Of a DNA stretch of 64,000 bases, positions 15,254 through 24,541 are shown in pieces (the first letter of the stretch is position 1; each line of letters begins with the position of its first letter). The notes under the pieces are model-generated. The model was not told the DNA's origin. It saw only the letters and a list, made by a program, of their open reading frames with translations, and searched no databases. The DNA lies in the NCBI RefSeq assembly GCF_004005375.1, contig NZ_RZUF01000004.1, forward strand, positions 62,566 to 126,565. The letters run 5' to 3'. Source of the DNA: Rheinheimera sediminis. Its GTDB lineage: Bacteria > Pseudomonadota > Gammaproteobacteria > Enterobacterales > Alteromonadaceae. The position numbers were made by a program, and so were the translations under genes.

Positions 15254-18200
15254 ATGCGGTCAAAGCGTTCTTCGCACCAAGGGATCTCCTTGCGGTTATT
15301 TTTTACAGTGCCTGTTTTGTTGCTGTTTATCCTGACAGTCGGCCTGGTCAGCTTGATTTCTTACCTCAACGGCCAACAGGCCGCCTCGCATTATGGCCAA
15401 AAATTAGCAGATCAAATCAGTCTTCGTGTGAACTCACATATGCACTACTTATTAGAAGTGCCAAAAACTGTGTTGGATTCTACTTTACAATCTATTAACA
15501 GCGGAATTCTTGACTTAGGGTCAGAGCAGGATCTGGCTCGTTTTATGACAGTGCAAATCCGTAGTGCACCTTATTTAACCTACGTCTCAGTGGGGTTTGC
15601 CAATGGTCGCTATCTTGCCGTGAACCGTGATGTTGGCGATGGAAAGCTGACGCTTATCAGCTCCATTAATCAGCAAGACCTGGTTCGTGTGCGATATACC
15701 TTGCGGGAGGTCGGTCTACCTGGAGCTATTTTAGAGCAGGGCATACCTTACGATGTCAGAACCCGAACCTGGTTTCAGTATGCGGTGCAACAAGGTAAAC
15801 CGAGCTGGTATCCCATCTATAAGTACCAGGCTTATGACGGTCTTGGGGTTGGATTGGCTGGGCCCACTTATGATCAACAAGGGAAGTTACAAGCCGTTAT
15901 TGCCGCCGACATGAGTCTGCGTCATTTGGAGCTGTATCTGCAGGCTCAGCCTGTAGAAGGCGATGGTATGATTTTTATTACTGATCAGCAAGGACATCTG
16001 ATTGCCTCTTCGATTCAAGCGCCGCTGGTTAGCAAGCGTGGTGCAGTATTTACTCAATTGATGGCCAGTCAAAGTGAGAATCTTTTATTGCAACAGGCTG
16101 CTGCTGCGCTCAACGGCTTACAGCAAAGCAAAGGGCAGCAACAATTTGAGCTCGATGAGCAGCATTATTTGCTTAATTTTAGCGAATTCAATGATCCACA
16201 AGGCTTAAAACTTCGCATTGCCGTGGTTTTGCCGCAGCAACAGCTGATGAGTTTTGTGGATGAAAACTCTCTGCAGGCACTGTGGTTAATTTTGTTAGCT
16301 TTGATCGTGGGAGCGCTGCTGATTTTTGTATTAAGTCGCAAGCTGGTTCAGCCTATAGAGGCCTTGCATCGGCGTGCCGATCTGCTGGCCAGCGGCGACA
16401 GAACAGATGTTGAACTCTTTCAGACTCCAGTTTATGAACTTAATGGGCTGATCCAGTCTTTTGATCTGATGGCGACCAAACTCAGCGACGCTTTTTTACA
16501 ACTGGAATATAAAGTAGAGCAGGGCACGGCTTCGCTGGATCGCCTGTCTTTGGTTGTCAGTCGAACCAGTAATGGAGTCATAGTAACTAACCCAGTTGGG
16601 TTGATTGAATGGGTGAATCCTGCTTATGAACGTTTATCAGGCTACAAAACCAGTTATCTTCAGACCAAAGCCATCACTGACGTATTGGCCGCTCAAAAGG
16701 CTGATGCTTTAGTCATTGAGCGAATTCATCAGGCGATTCATCAGAGCGTAGGTTTTTCTGAAGAACTCCTCTGTTACAACGCTTCAGGTCAAGGCTGCTG
16801 GTTGAGTTTGGAATGTGATGCTGTGTTCAGCGAACAAGGCCAGCTAACAGGATTTGTGCTGATTTGTCTGGATATCAGTAGCAAGAAAAAGTCTGAATCA
16901 GCAGAAAAAGATAGTCAGGACCGTACTTTGCGTCAACGCAGTACTTTGGCTCAACTTGTAGTTGATGAAGCTGTTGCTAACGGAGATAGCCTGGCTTTTG
17001 CTAAACATCTGGTACGTTCTACCTCTTCGGCTCTTCTTTGTAATAGAGTCAGTGTCTGGATGTTGTCTGAGCAAGGTGATGAAATGTTTTGCCTTGCTTT
17101 GCATCAGAGTGATGGCGAACAGCAACTGGGTCAGTTGCTGTTACGAAAGTCGGATTACCCTCAGTATTTTTCTGCTATCGCTTCACGCGGCTGGATTTGT
17201 GCCAATGACGCAGTGAAGGATCCCTTAACCCGTGAATTTGCTGGACTTTATCTAAAACCTTTAGGTATCAGCTCTATGCTCGATGCTGGAATTATAATAG
17301 CTGGTAAAGTGGTAGGGGTATTATGCCTTGAGCATATAGGACCTCAACGGCAATGGCATTCCGACGAGGAGGCTTTTGTCAGCGCCAGTGCTGCGGTGAT
17401 GGCTCAAACTCTTTCAGTAGCTCAGCGTAAAGACGCTGAACAAATCAGCAAAGAATATGCGCAACACACACAAACCATTTTAAACAATGTGGTGGACGGC
17501 ATTATAACCATTGATGAGAATGGCCGTATAGCCAGTATGAACCCTGCGGCCCAGACTGTATTCCGATGTAAAGCAGAGGATTTTTTAGGGCATTACGCCA
17601 CCAGACTATTACCATCAGTATTGCGGCAGAACCAGGACTCTGAGCAGGCCTATTTACCTACGCCCGGTGTCAAACCATTGCTTGGATGCAATCGTGAATT
17701 AGATGGATTGCGTGCGGATGGCAGTATTTTTGCAATGGAAATGGCTTTATCTGTGATCCGACGGCAAGGGCGTCTTATTTATATCTGTACTTTGCGTGAT
17801 ATCAGCGACCGTAAGCGGGTTGAGCGACTCAAAAACGAATTTGTCTCTACTGTCAGTCATGAACTTCGCACACCATTAACCTCTATCACCGGAGCCTTAG
17901 GTTTACTGAATGCTGGGGTTATGGGTGAAATGCAGGAAAAAGCTACTCATCTGATCAGTATTGCCTACAAGAACTGTCAGCGCTTAACCTTATTGATCAA
18001 TGATTTGCTTGATACTGAAAAAATAGCAGCAGGAAAAATGCGGTTTGATTTGGAGGTGGAGTTGGTCTTGCCACTGATCCAGCAAGCGTTGGATGCGAAT
18101 AAAATCATGGCTCAGGAGCGGCATATACAACTAAGCATCAAGACAACAGTGGCTGACGCCAGGATCAGAGTGGACGCGAAACGTTTTATTCAGGTGTTAT

Positions 18201-18514
18201 CTAATTTCTTAAGTAATGCGATTAAGTTTTCGCCAGTAGCAGCCACAGTGCTAATCGAACTGAGCCAGACAGCTCAAATGCTACGAATTGCAGTGATTGA
18301 TCAGGGGCCTGGCATACCGGAGAAATTTCGCGACCGTATTTTTCAGCGTTTTGCCCAAGCTGATGCTTCAGATACCAGACAAACAGGTGGCACAGGTCTT
18401 GGTTTAGCTATTTCAAAAGAGCTGGTGCATGGTATGAATGGACGTATTGGTTTTGAATCTGTTGAAGGTCAGGGGGCGACTTTTTATTGTTGCTTTGCTT
18501 TAGTTATGGACTGA
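15254..18514 (+). CDS. Large membrane sensor histidine kinase (dCache-HAMP-PAS-GAF-PAS-HisKA-HATPase)
   Basis: A 1086-aa protein starting at ATG 15254; the longer frame starts with TTG. A transmembrane helix near residues 15-37 precedes a periplasmic dCache-like domain (about 40-330) and a second helix (about 343-365). HAMP, PAS (VVSRTSNGVIVTNPVGLIEWVNPAYERLSGY), GAF and second PAS (NNVVDGIITIDENGRI) domains follow. The kinase core is VSTVSHELRTPLTS with HATPase_c boxes (LSNFLSNAIKFSP; DQGPGIP; GGTGLGLAISKEL). No receiver domain is attached, and no adjacent response regulator follows, so its partner is unknown. It is 98 nt after the previous response-regulator gene. Confidence 0.85.
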   Translation: MRSKRSSHQGISLRLFFTVPVLLLFILTVGLVSLISYLNGQQAASHYGQKLADQISLRVNSHMHYLLEVPKTVLDSTLQSINSGILDLGSEQDLARFMTVQIRSAPYLTYVSVGFANGRYLAVNRDVGDGKLTLISSINQQDLVRVRYTLREVGLPGAILEQGIPYDVRTRTWFQYAVQQGKPSWYPIYKYQAYDGLGVGLAGPTYDQQGKLQAVIAADMSLRHLELYLQAQPVEGDGMIFITDQQGHLIASSIQAPLVSKRGAVFTQLMASQSENLLLQQAAAALNGLQQSKGQQQFELDEQHYLLNFSEFNDPQGLKLRIAVVLPQQQLMSFVDENSLQALWLILLALIVGALLIFVLSRKLVQPIEALHRRADLLASGDRTDVELFQTPVYELNGLIQSFDLMATKLSDAFLQLEYKVEQGTASLDRLSLVVSRTSNGVIVTNPVGLIEWVNPAYERLSGYKTSYLQTKAITDVLAAQKADALVIERIHQAIHQSVGFSEELLCYNASGQGCWLSLECDAVFSEQGQLTGFVLICLDISSKKKSESAEKDSQDRTLRQRSTLAQLVVDEAVANGDSLAFAKHLVRSTSSALLCNRVSVWMLSEQGDEMFCLALHQSDGEQQLGQLLLRKSDYPQYFSAIASRGWICANDAVKDPLTREFAGLYLKPLGISSMLDAGIIIAGKVVGVLCLEHIGPQRQWHSDEEAFVSASAAVMAQTLSVAQRKDAEQISKEYAQHTQTILNNVVDGIITIDENGRIASMNPAAQTVFRCKAEDFLGHYATRLLPSVLRQNQDSEQAYLPTPGVKPLLGCNRELDGLRADGSIFAMEMALSVIRRQGRLIYICTLRDISDRKRVERLKNEFVSTVSHELRTPLTSITGALGLLNAGVMGEMQEKATHLISIAYKNCQRLTLLINDLLDTEKIAAGKMRFDLEVELVLPLIQQALDANKIMAQERHIQLSIKTTVADARIRVDAKRFIQVLSNFLSNAIKFSPVAATVLIELSQTAQMLRIAVIDQGPGIPEKFRDRIFQRFAQADASDTRQTGGTGLGLAISKELVHGMNGRIGFESVEGQGATFYCCFALVMD

Positions 18515-18568
18515 CCCAGACAGACCTGAATGCCGTATAACATGCTTATACAAATCAAGGAATTTTTT

Positions 18569-19147
18569 ATGATGCGTTTTCTAGCGTTATTTGCCCCGCT
18601 GTTGATGTGGGGTTGTAGTCATCAGGTCCAGGACTATCAGCAACAAAGCCCAGTGTTTCACTTACCTGATTACTTCAGTGGTTCTCTTCATGCGTACGGT
18701 GTTGTGAAAAACTGGCAGGGCAAACAAAGTGTGCGTTTTTCAGCAGAACTTTGTGGACAGTGGCAAGGCAACACCGGTACTTTATTTGAGTTGTTCCATT
18801 TTAGTGATGGCAGGGTAGAGCAACGGATTTGGCAACTTGCGGTAGATAAAGAGGGTAAGGTTACAGGCTCAGCTGCTGATGTTACAGGTCAGGCAACAGG
18901 GCAACAGGCCGGTAACACCTTGTATTGGGAATATGTATTACAAATTCCGGATGGCGATGGGATTATTGAAGTAAAAGTAGAAGACTGGCTTTATCTCGTT
19001 ACGCCACAACAATTAATGAACCAGTCGACTTTATATAAATTTGGCTTGCCTGTGGGGGAGATCATTTTATCTATTCAGCAACAGGATCCTGCAGCAAATT
19101 GCAGTGCATTAGAGCAACAACTGGCAAAATTAAGAGCAGCAAGTTAA
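18569..19147 (+). CDS. DUF3833 family lipoprotein
   Basis: A 192-aa protein. ATG 18569 (or 18572) follows AAGGAA. The signal FLALFAPLLMWGC ends in a lipobox-like MWGC, so an envelope lipoprotein is likely. The core FHLPDYFSGSLHAYGVVKNW, VRFSAELCGQW and TLFELFHFSDGRVEQR matches DUF3833, a proteobacterial family of unknown function. Its 3' end overlaps the convergent DUF2721 gene by four bases. Confidence 0.75.
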   Translation: MMRFLALFAPLLMWGCSHQVQDYQQQSPVFHLPDYFSGSLHAYGVVKNWQGKQSVRFSAELCGQWQGNTGTLFELFHFSDGRVEQRIWQLAVDKEGKVTGSAADVTGQATGQQAGNTLYWEYVLQIPDGDGIIEVKVEDWLYLVTPQQLMNQSTLYKFGLPVGEIILSIQQQDPAANCSALEQQLAKLRAAS

Positions 19148-19542
19148 GTCTGCTCTTGTTCCATGCTTTCCAATTCTATTTTAATCGCATTGCACGAAAT
19201 CTGGATCTCATATAAAGACACCAGTAAACTCAGCATTAAACTGCCGAGGCTGGCAGCAAAAGCAATTTGACCTGCTAATCCCCACTGCATAAACAGAAAA
19301 AACATCGACAAGGTACAGAGTACAAAGCTGATCACGCCCCAACGCTGCATTGAGCGTATCAGGAACATGCGTTGTCGTAAATTTTCTATCTGGCGTTTCG
19401 CCATATCACGTACTGTCCCACCTTCACGGGTGTTGAGTTGACGAATAAGCTGCGCCAGCACTAAAAACCTGTTGGTGTAGGCCAGCAACAGTAAAGAAAT
19501 AGCCGGAAAAAGCAAAGCGGGAGTCGTCATGGTCATCGACAT
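19144..19542 (-). CDS. DUF2721 family membrane protein
   Basis: A 132-aa protein with three predicted membrane segments (about 8-25, 68-88 and 93-112). The region AYTNRFLVLAQLIRQL is typical of DUF2721, whose function is unknown. It is convergent with the DUF3833 gene and overlaps it by four bases. Other possible ATG starts lie two and four codons downstream. Confidence 0.75.
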   Translation of the reverse strand: MSMTMTTPALLFPAISLLLLAYTNRFLVLAQLIRQLNTREGGTVRDMAKRQIENLRQRMFLIRSMQRWGVISFVLCTLSMFFLFMQWGLAGQIAFAASLGSLMLSLLVSLYEIQISCNAIKIELESMEQEQT

Positions 19543-19710
19543 AAAATCACCTGTATTGACAGTAGACTAGATAAAGGCGGACTAAGATCCTGATCATATT
19601 CGCATTGGTGGCTTGCTGGTAGTACACTGGACAAAAATAACAGAGTTTTCTGAGCAGCATCTGTTGTGTATGATGCGCAGCCAGAAGTGCCAGACCAGAA
19701 CGGATGAAAA

Positions 19711-20343
19711 ATGAAACAAAAAGCAAATAACTTCCAGAACATGCGTGAACTGGGGTTTTATCAGCAAGCGGCCATAGCTGCCACCCTGCTGGAACGCATG
19801 CTGCCCAACTATCAACTGTTTAGTGAAGTGACAGGTTTTGGTGACGCTAAGTTGTGTCGTGATATTCTGAACCTGGTGTGGGAATGGCTTTTTGTTAAAA
19901 AGGTGAAGATTAACTTTGAGCGTTTATGCAACGAGTTAGAACTTGCAACACCGGATCAAAGCCAATTTGATATGTTTGGTGTGTACCCTGCTATTGATAC
20001 AGCAACGGCTCTGGACTCCATGCTCAACGGCATTTTGTCACAGGATGCGACAGAGTTTGTCAACGTCGCCAAAATTTCACAGGCCTCAGTGGCCCGCTTA
20101 ATTGAGTATCAGGCTGAAAACATCGACATTACCACTGAAGCTGAATTAAAAAAGTGGGTGCGCGATCACGAGCTGATGGAATATGAAATGGACTGTCTTG
20201 CTGAACTCATCGAACTGGTGACCCCATTAAATGACGGTTTTCAGCGTGAGCAGGTGCAAATGTTAAAAGCCTGGGTACGTGAACAAGGTTTAAGCAATCT
20301 CGGGATGGAACTTGCTGCTGATAGTCAAAATGCAGACGGCTAA
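19711..20343 (+). CDS. DUF416 family protein (YjaG-like)
   Basis: A 210-aa soluble protein. The sequence GFYQQAAIAATLLERMLPNYQLFSEVTGFGD, followed by LVWEWLFVK and NFERLCNELE, matches the YjaG/DUF416 family widespread in gammaproteobacteria. Its molecular function is not established. It is monocistronic, with an A/T-rich gap on each side. Confidence 0.82.
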   Translation: MKQKANNFQNMRELGFYQQAAIAATLLERMLPNYQLFSEVTGFGDAKLCRDILNLVWEWLFVKKVKINFERLCNELELATPDQSQFDMFGVYPAIDTATALDSMLNGILSQDATEFVNVAKISQASVARLIEYQAENIDITTEAELKKWVRDHELMEYEMDCLAELIELVTPLNDGFQREQVQMLKAWVREQGLSNLGMELAADSQNADG

Positions 20344-20449
20344 AAGTCTTGCTGTCTGGAAGAATAGTTGCTTTTAAGTCAATGCCTTAACTTTTTCAAA
20401 AAGCCTTAAAATTATTCTTGCATAATAAACAGTCACTGCTTAAAATGCG

Positions 20450-20534
20450 CGCGCTCGAAAGGCAAGTCTCCCGAAAGGGAGTACACGCAAAGCTGCAGAT
20501 CTAAGGGGAAACCTATGATGGCTGGGCTGCCGTA
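20450..20534 (+). ncRNA. Class I cyclic-di-GMP riboswitch (GEMM)
   Basis: The segment reads AAAGGCAA, then a stem capped by a GAAA tetraloop (CTCCC-GAAA-GGGAG), then ACGCAAAGC, CTAA and a closing ATGGCTGGGCTGCC element. This is the order and spacing of the GEMM-I aptamer conserved core, including the tetraloop/receptor partners. It lies in the 5' leader of the DUF3718 gene, about 170 nt before its start. A CATAAT hexamer at 20421 is a candidate -10 box. A short hairpin (GTAATC-TAAT-GATTAC, 20533-20548) follows directly; the expression platform is not clear, and on/off polarity cannot be stated. Confidence 0.85.
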
Positions 20535-20703
20535 ATCTAATGATTACGTAGGACGCATCTACACCAGTTTCTGGTACCAAAGCTCCTCCTTTCGTGTTCG
20601 CTGATAAACAACAGCTAACATGCTGTTTTTGAAGTTTCAGCCTGTTTATACAGACCAATCAGCCTGATCCTATGGTCAGTGTTAGCCAACACCGGAGCTT
20701 ATT

Positions 20704-21072
20704 ATGAAATTTAAATTTGTTGCTTTAATCACTATCGCTGCTGCTCAATTTGTTGTTCCAACTGCATCTGCTAACGAGCAAATGGTTCAGTCTATCTGCT
20801 CTTATGTGGCTGATAACAACAAAAACAACCTGCGTAAAACACTGTCTGATAACCGTATGCGTTTAAAGAACGTGTATGACGGTATTATGTGTGACGGTTT
20901 ACCTCTGGTCCGTCATGCAATCAAACACAATGCAGCTGATACTGCTGAATTCATCATCAAGCAGTTACCAGGCAGCCAGGTTGCAGCATCAGGTGATTTA
21001 GAGTGGGCAGCAAGCAACGGTTTTGCAGCTTCTCCAATACTGGAAGCTATCAAGGCCCGTAGCGCAAGCTAA
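20704..21072 (+). CDS. DUF3718 family exported protein under c-di-GMP riboswitch control
   Basis: A 122-aa protein. Residues 1-23 form a Sec signal peptide ending TASANE. The mature part, VQSICSYVADNNKNNLRKTLSDNRMRLKNVYDGIMCDGLPLVRHAIKHNA, matches DUF3718, with two conserved cysteines that probably form a disulfide. The function is unknown; it is small, periplasmic or secreted. A class I cyclic-di-GMP riboswitch in its leader ties its expression to the motile/sessile switch. A strong intrinsic terminator follows at 21092. Confidence 0.82.
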   Translation: MKFKFVALITIAAAQFVVPTASANEQMVQSICSYVADNNKNNLRKTLSDNRMRLKNVYDGIMCDGLPLVRHAIKHNAADTAEFIIKQLPGSQVAASGDLEWAASNGFAASPILEAIKARSAS

Positions 21073-21091
21073 TCAAATTTTTTATAAAAAG

Positions 21092-21115
21092 AAGGCGCCT
21101 GATGGCGCCTTTTTT
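21092..21115 (+). terminator. Intrinsic terminator of the DUF3718 gene
   Basis: AAGGCGCC-TGAT-GGCGCCTT hairpin followed by a T run, 20 nt after the stop codon. Confidence 0.9.
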
Positions 21116-21192
21116 GTCAGTTCTAAATCCGCATGCTAAGTACTAAGGATCATATGCACTGGCTTATAAATGATCTGACACTGTTAGCATTG

Positions 21193-21248
21193 TGCCAACT
21201 GCCAACTGCCAACTGCCAACTGCCAACCACCAACCACCAACCACCAAC
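21193..21248. repeat. Heptamer tandem repeat, eight units
   Basis: Five copies of TGCCAAC followed by three of CACCAAC, perfectly in phase. The unit is 7 bp, so copy-number change would shift any frame. The 81-codon frame crossing it has no ribosome site and no family resemblance, so the repeat is treated as intergenic. The stretch 21116-21543 otherwise holds nothing I can support. Confidence 0.9.
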
Positions 21249-21570
21249 TTTCGTTGCAGATATGGACGAATGCACAGTGTTATTTATTTCCACTATAAAA
21301 CTGGCATGCTTTGAGTACAGCAACGGGCACATTTATCTGTTGCTGAAGAAGGAAAAACACTTTAATTTAGATACTTAGCGTGGACCAACCTAAAAATAAC
21401 AGGCCAGATAAAAGCAATAAAGTGCCAGCACGCTTTTGGCTGAAGCTAGCAGTGTTTGATTGTAATTAATATTTTTTATCAATAAGTTAACACTGGTTGG
21501 TCATTTGGTAGAACCAGAAGATGCGTGCCGGCACAATATACAAATGTTATATAACAAGAGGCAGATTCAA

Positions 21571-21801
21571 GTGAGTAAAGCCCTGGTCATCGTTGGCTGT
21601 TTAGTTCTTTTATATGCGGTTGCAGGCTTTGCGGTAGACGTCTTGCCAGTTGATGCGCTTCAATCGTCATCTAATGATTCTTACTTAAAAATTGCGCCTA
21701 CTGATGAAAGCTCATTTGATTGGGCCAAATTTAGGTTACCGGCATTAGTTGTTGGGGCAATATTAATTGCCATCGGCAAGTTTATCGGTGGTAAAAACTA
21801 G
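21571..21801 (+). CDS. Small membrane protein, possible integron-cassette gene
   Basis: A 76-aa product from GTG 21571 (AGAGG 9 nt upstream). In-frame ATG at 21544 would add nine residues but lacks a ribosome site. Two hydrophobic segments are visible: ALVIVGCLVLLYAVAGFAV and LPALVVGAILIAIGKFI, the latter at the C-terminus before GGKN. No family is recognised. An identical 15-bp sequence, ATGTTATATAACAAG, flanks the gene at 21544-21558 and 21803-21817, and the downstream copy opens an attC-like hairpin. The gene may be a captured cassette. Confidence 0.6.
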   Translation: MSKALVIVGCLVLLYAVAGFAVDVLPVDALQSSSNDSYLKIAPTDESSFDWAKFRLPALVVGAILIAIGKFIGGKN

Positions 21802-21807
21802 CATGTT

Positions 21808-21894
21808 ATATAACAAGCGCAGTCACAATCGGCCACTGCGTGGCCTGGACCTCAACCGCTGCGCGGGTTTCGGCCTGTGCTGCGAGCGTTAAAT
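21808..21894. other. attC-like recombination site (lone integron cassette end)
   Basis: The left arm TAAC-AAG-CGCAG-T-CACA-AT-CGGCC can pair with the right arm GGCC-TGTG-CTGCG-AGC-GTTA. The unpaired T and AT are extra bases on one arm, as in folded attC sites. The 3' end GTTAAAT fits the GTTRRRY crossover consensus; the 5' core TATAAC is less perfect. The site lies directly after the small membrane-protein gene. No integrase gene is in the window. Confidence 0.6.
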
Positions 21895-21977
21895 CGCTTA
21901 TAGCAGCTTGTCACAGAAGTGAGAGAGTCTTGCCAATCCCCTAGCGTAACGGTTAATCCTCTTCAATCTGTTCCATA

Positions 21978-22571
21978 TCAGGCTTGCCAAAGGCGATAAG
22001 CCAATTGCCCAGCTACTTTTTCCTTTAACAATACCCAGTCTGCCGGCAGTTGATCCAGCGCCAGTTCTTTTTCCGTTTCCAGATAAATCAAAGCTCCGGG
22101 CTTAAGCCAACCTTGTTCGACTAAAGCCTGGCAGCAGGGTACGGCCATATTCTGGCGAAAAGGCGGGTCAATAAAAACTAAATCAAATTGGCGCACAGCA
22201 GGCTTTTTCAGCCATACCAAGGTATCTGTTTGTAGTACTTCGGCTTGTGTACTGCCCAGACTAGTCAGATGCTGCTTTAGCAGGCTGGCCGCTTTGGCTT
22301 CCTTTTCCAGCAAGACTACAAAATCGGCGTACCGTGATAAAGCTTCTAAACCCAAACTGCCGCTGCCAGCAAAACAATCCAGCACAGTACTTCCTGCTAC
22401 ATCCTGCATCAGCCAGTTGAACAAGGTTTCCTTCACTCTGTCTGAAGTAGGTCTTAAACCTGCAGCATCCAGCACGGGTAAACGTCTGCCTTTCCAACGG
22501 CCACTAATTAGCCTGACAAAACCCGGTCCCTGATGTGTCGCAGTTGTGCTGCGGCCCTTTGCTGTTTTCAT
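21978..22571 (-). CDS. rsmD: 16S rRNA (guanine-966-N2)-methyltransferase RsmD
   Basis: A 197-aa Rossmann-fold SAM-dependent methyltransferase that modifies G966 of 16S rRNA during 30S assembly. Visible motifs: ISGRWKGRRLPV near the N-terminus, RPTSDRVKETLFNWL, the SAM-binding LDCFAGSGSLGLEALSR and the catalytic FIDPPF. It is divergent from ftsY with 84 bp between, an arrangement common in gammaproteobacteria. Confidence 0.95.
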   Translation of the reverse strand: MKTAKGRSTTATHQGPGFVRLISGRWKGRRLPVLDAAGLRPTSDRVKETLFNWLMQDVAGSTVLDCFAGSGSLGLEALSRYADFVVLLEKEAKAASLLKQHLTSLGSTQAEVLQTDTLVWLKKPAVRQFDLVFIDPPFRQNMAVPCCQALVEQGWLKPGALIYLETEKELALDQLPADWVLLKEKVAGQLAYRLWQA

Positions 22572-22655
22572 TGAGTATTTTTGTCCTGCATCTTAAAGAT
22601 GGTACTATATGAATCAATTTTACCCTAGTTTTCGGATCTTCTGGCAGCGACCTTT

Positions 22656-23855
22656 ATGACAAAGCAAAATAAACTCTTTTCCTGGCTTGGTTTTGGTAAA
22701 AAAACAGAGGCTGTGCCTGTTGAAAATGCAGCAGAACAGCGGATCCAGCCGACAGAACCTCAGGCTGACACTGAAGTCGTGCAGCTCACTGAAAGGACGG
22801 AAATCACAGAAATCATTGCGCCTGTTGAAGCGTCGGATGTAGTGGAAGTAAAACCTGAAGTGGTTCAAACCGCTGCTTTGCCCTCTGCAACTGTTGCTGC
22901 TGTGACCGAATTACAGCCCCAACCTGCTGAACGTCCGGGCTTTTTTGCCCGCTTAAAACAAGGCTTAACGAAAACCAGTCAAAATTTAGGCAATGGTTTA
23001 GCCAGCTTGTTTTCAGGTAAAAAAATTGACGACGACTTATACGAAGAATTAGAAACTCAGCTGTTAATGGCCGATGTGGGTGTAGACACCAGTCAGAAAC
23101 TGATTAAACAGCTGGTGCAGCACGCCGATCGCAAGCAATTAAAAGACGCCGATGCCTTGTATGGCAAGCTACAACATGAAATGGCGCTGCTGTTAGATGA
23201 AGTAGAGCAACCATTGCAATTAAAAGGAGCTGATGGTCCTTTTGTTATTCTGATGGTGGGTGTCAATGGTGTAGGTAAAACCACCACTATTGGCAAGATG
23301 GCCCAGCAGTTTAAGCAGCAAGGCAAGTCGGTGATGTTAGCCGCTGGCGATACGTTCAGAGCTGCAGCAGTAGAGCAATTGCAAGTTTGGGGCGAGCGTA
23401 ATGCGATACCTGTTATTGCTCAGCACAGCGGCGCCGACAGTGCATCGGTAATTTTTGATGCTTATCAGGCGGCCAAAGCCCGTGGTATTGATGTATTGAT
23501 AGCTGATACTGCAGGTCGCTTGCAAAACAAAGCGCATCTGATGGAAGAGTTGAAAAAAATTGTTCGCGTGATGAAAAAAATAGATGCCAATGCACCGCAT
23601 GAAGTGATGTTGACGCTGGACGCTGGCACAGGCCAGAACGCCTTAAGCCAGGCGCGGTTATTTAAAGAAGCTGTGGATATTAGTGGTATCAGCTTAACCA
23701 AGCTCGATGGTACTGCCAAAGGTGGTGTGATTTTTGCCATCGCCGATCAGTTTAAATTACCTATTCGCTACATTGGTGTGGGTGAAGGCATAGACGACTT
23801 GCGGGTATTTGATAGTAAAGACTTTATCAAGGCATTGTTTGCCAGGGATCTCTGA
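22656..23855 (+). CDS. ftsY: Signal recognition particle receptor FtsY
   Basis: A 399-aa GTPase that docks SRP-ribosome complexes at the inner membrane. The acidic, low-complexity N-terminal region (about residues 10-90) is the membrane/translocon-binding A domain. The NG domain follows: MVGVNGVGKTTTIGK (P-loop), DTFRAAAVEQL, DTAGRLQNK and TKLDGTAKGG. ATG 22656 has only a weak upstream ribosome site. It is the first gene of the ftsY-ftsE-ftsX group, with 2 bp to ftsE. Confidence 0.97.
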   Translation: MTKQNKLFSWLGFGKKTEAVPVENAAEQRIQPTEPQADTEVVQLTERTEITEIIAPVEASDVVEVKPEVVQTAALPSATVAAVTELQPQPAERPGFFARLKQGLTKTSQNLGNGLASLFSGKKIDDDLYEELETQLLMADVGVDTSQKLIKQLVQHADRKQLKDADALYGKLQHEMALLLDEVEQPLQLKGADGPFVILMVGVNGVGKTTTIGKMAQQFKQQGKSVMLAAGDTFRAAAVEQLQVWGERNAIPVIAQHSGADSASVIFDAYQAAKARGIDVLIADTAGRLQNKAHLMEELKKIVRVMKKIDANAPHEVMLTLDAGTGQNALSQARLFKEAVDISGISLTKLDGTAKGGVIFAIADQFKLPIRYIGVGEGIDDLRVFDSKDFIKALFARDL

Positions 23856-23857
23856 TT

Positions 23858-24541
23858 ATGTTGCGTTTTGAGCAAGTCACAAAAAGTTATAGCGGTGGTT
23901 TTGTCGCGCTCGACAGGGTTAGTTTTCATCTGGAAAAAGGTGAGATGGCTTTTTTAACAGGGCACTCTGGCGCTGGTAAAAGTACCTTATTAAAACTGAT
24001 CAGTCTGATTGAGCGTCCAACCACAGGCAAAGTCTTTATTAACGGTGTCGACTTAAGCCGGGTCAACAGAGGTCAGGTGCCTTATGTTCGTCGTGATATA
24101 GGCATGATTTTCCAGAACCATAAACTGCTGATGAACCATAGTGTGTTTGATAACGTGGCTTTGCCTTTAGTGATTGAAGGCTTTAGCGGCAAAGACATGA
24201 CTAAGCGAGTGCATGCGGCTTTGGATAAAGTAGGGTTGCTGGATAAAGTGCGTTGCTTACCTCACACCTTATCTGGTGGTGAACAACAACGGGTAGGTAT
24301 AGCCCGCGCTGTGGTGAATCGCCCGCCTTTATTATTAGCCGATGAGCCAACGGGTAACCTGGACCCGGATTTATCCAAAGACATCATGAATGTATTTGAA
24401 GCCTTTAATCAGGTGGGCGTGTCTGTGCTGATTGCCAGTCACGATTTAAGTTTATTAGCTCGCATGCGATACCGTACCCTGACGCTGAAAAATGGCCGTA
24501 TGATCAACGATGGCTTAACATACTCCGGAGCCGACGAATGA
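23858..24541 (+). CDS. ftsE: Cell division ATP-binding protein FtsE
   Basis: A 227-aa ABC ATPase that, with FtsX, activates septal peptidoglycan hydrolysis through EnvC. Walker [14 protein letters not shown], signature [14 protein letters not shown], Walker [13 protein letters not shown] and H-loop ASHD are all intact. It starts 2 bp after ftsY and overlaps ftsX by four bases (ATGA). The partner envC lies about 3.5 kb downstream in this window. Confidence 0.97.
   Translation: MLRFEQVTKSYSGGFVALDRVSFHLEKGEMAFLTGHSGAGKSTLLKLISLIERPTTGKVFINGVDLSRVNRGQVPYVRRDIGMIFQNHKLLMNHSVFDNVALPLVIEGFSGKDMTKRVHAALDKVGLLDKVRCLPHTLSGGEQQRVGIARAVVNRPPLLLADEPTGNLDPDLSKDIMNVFEAFNQVGVSVLIASHDLSLLARMRYRTLTLKNGRMINDGLTYSGADE

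Noticed and set aside
21133-21378. 81-codon frame crossing the heptamer repeat
   Set aside because: No ribosome site, repeat-derived low-complexity sequence and no family resemblance.
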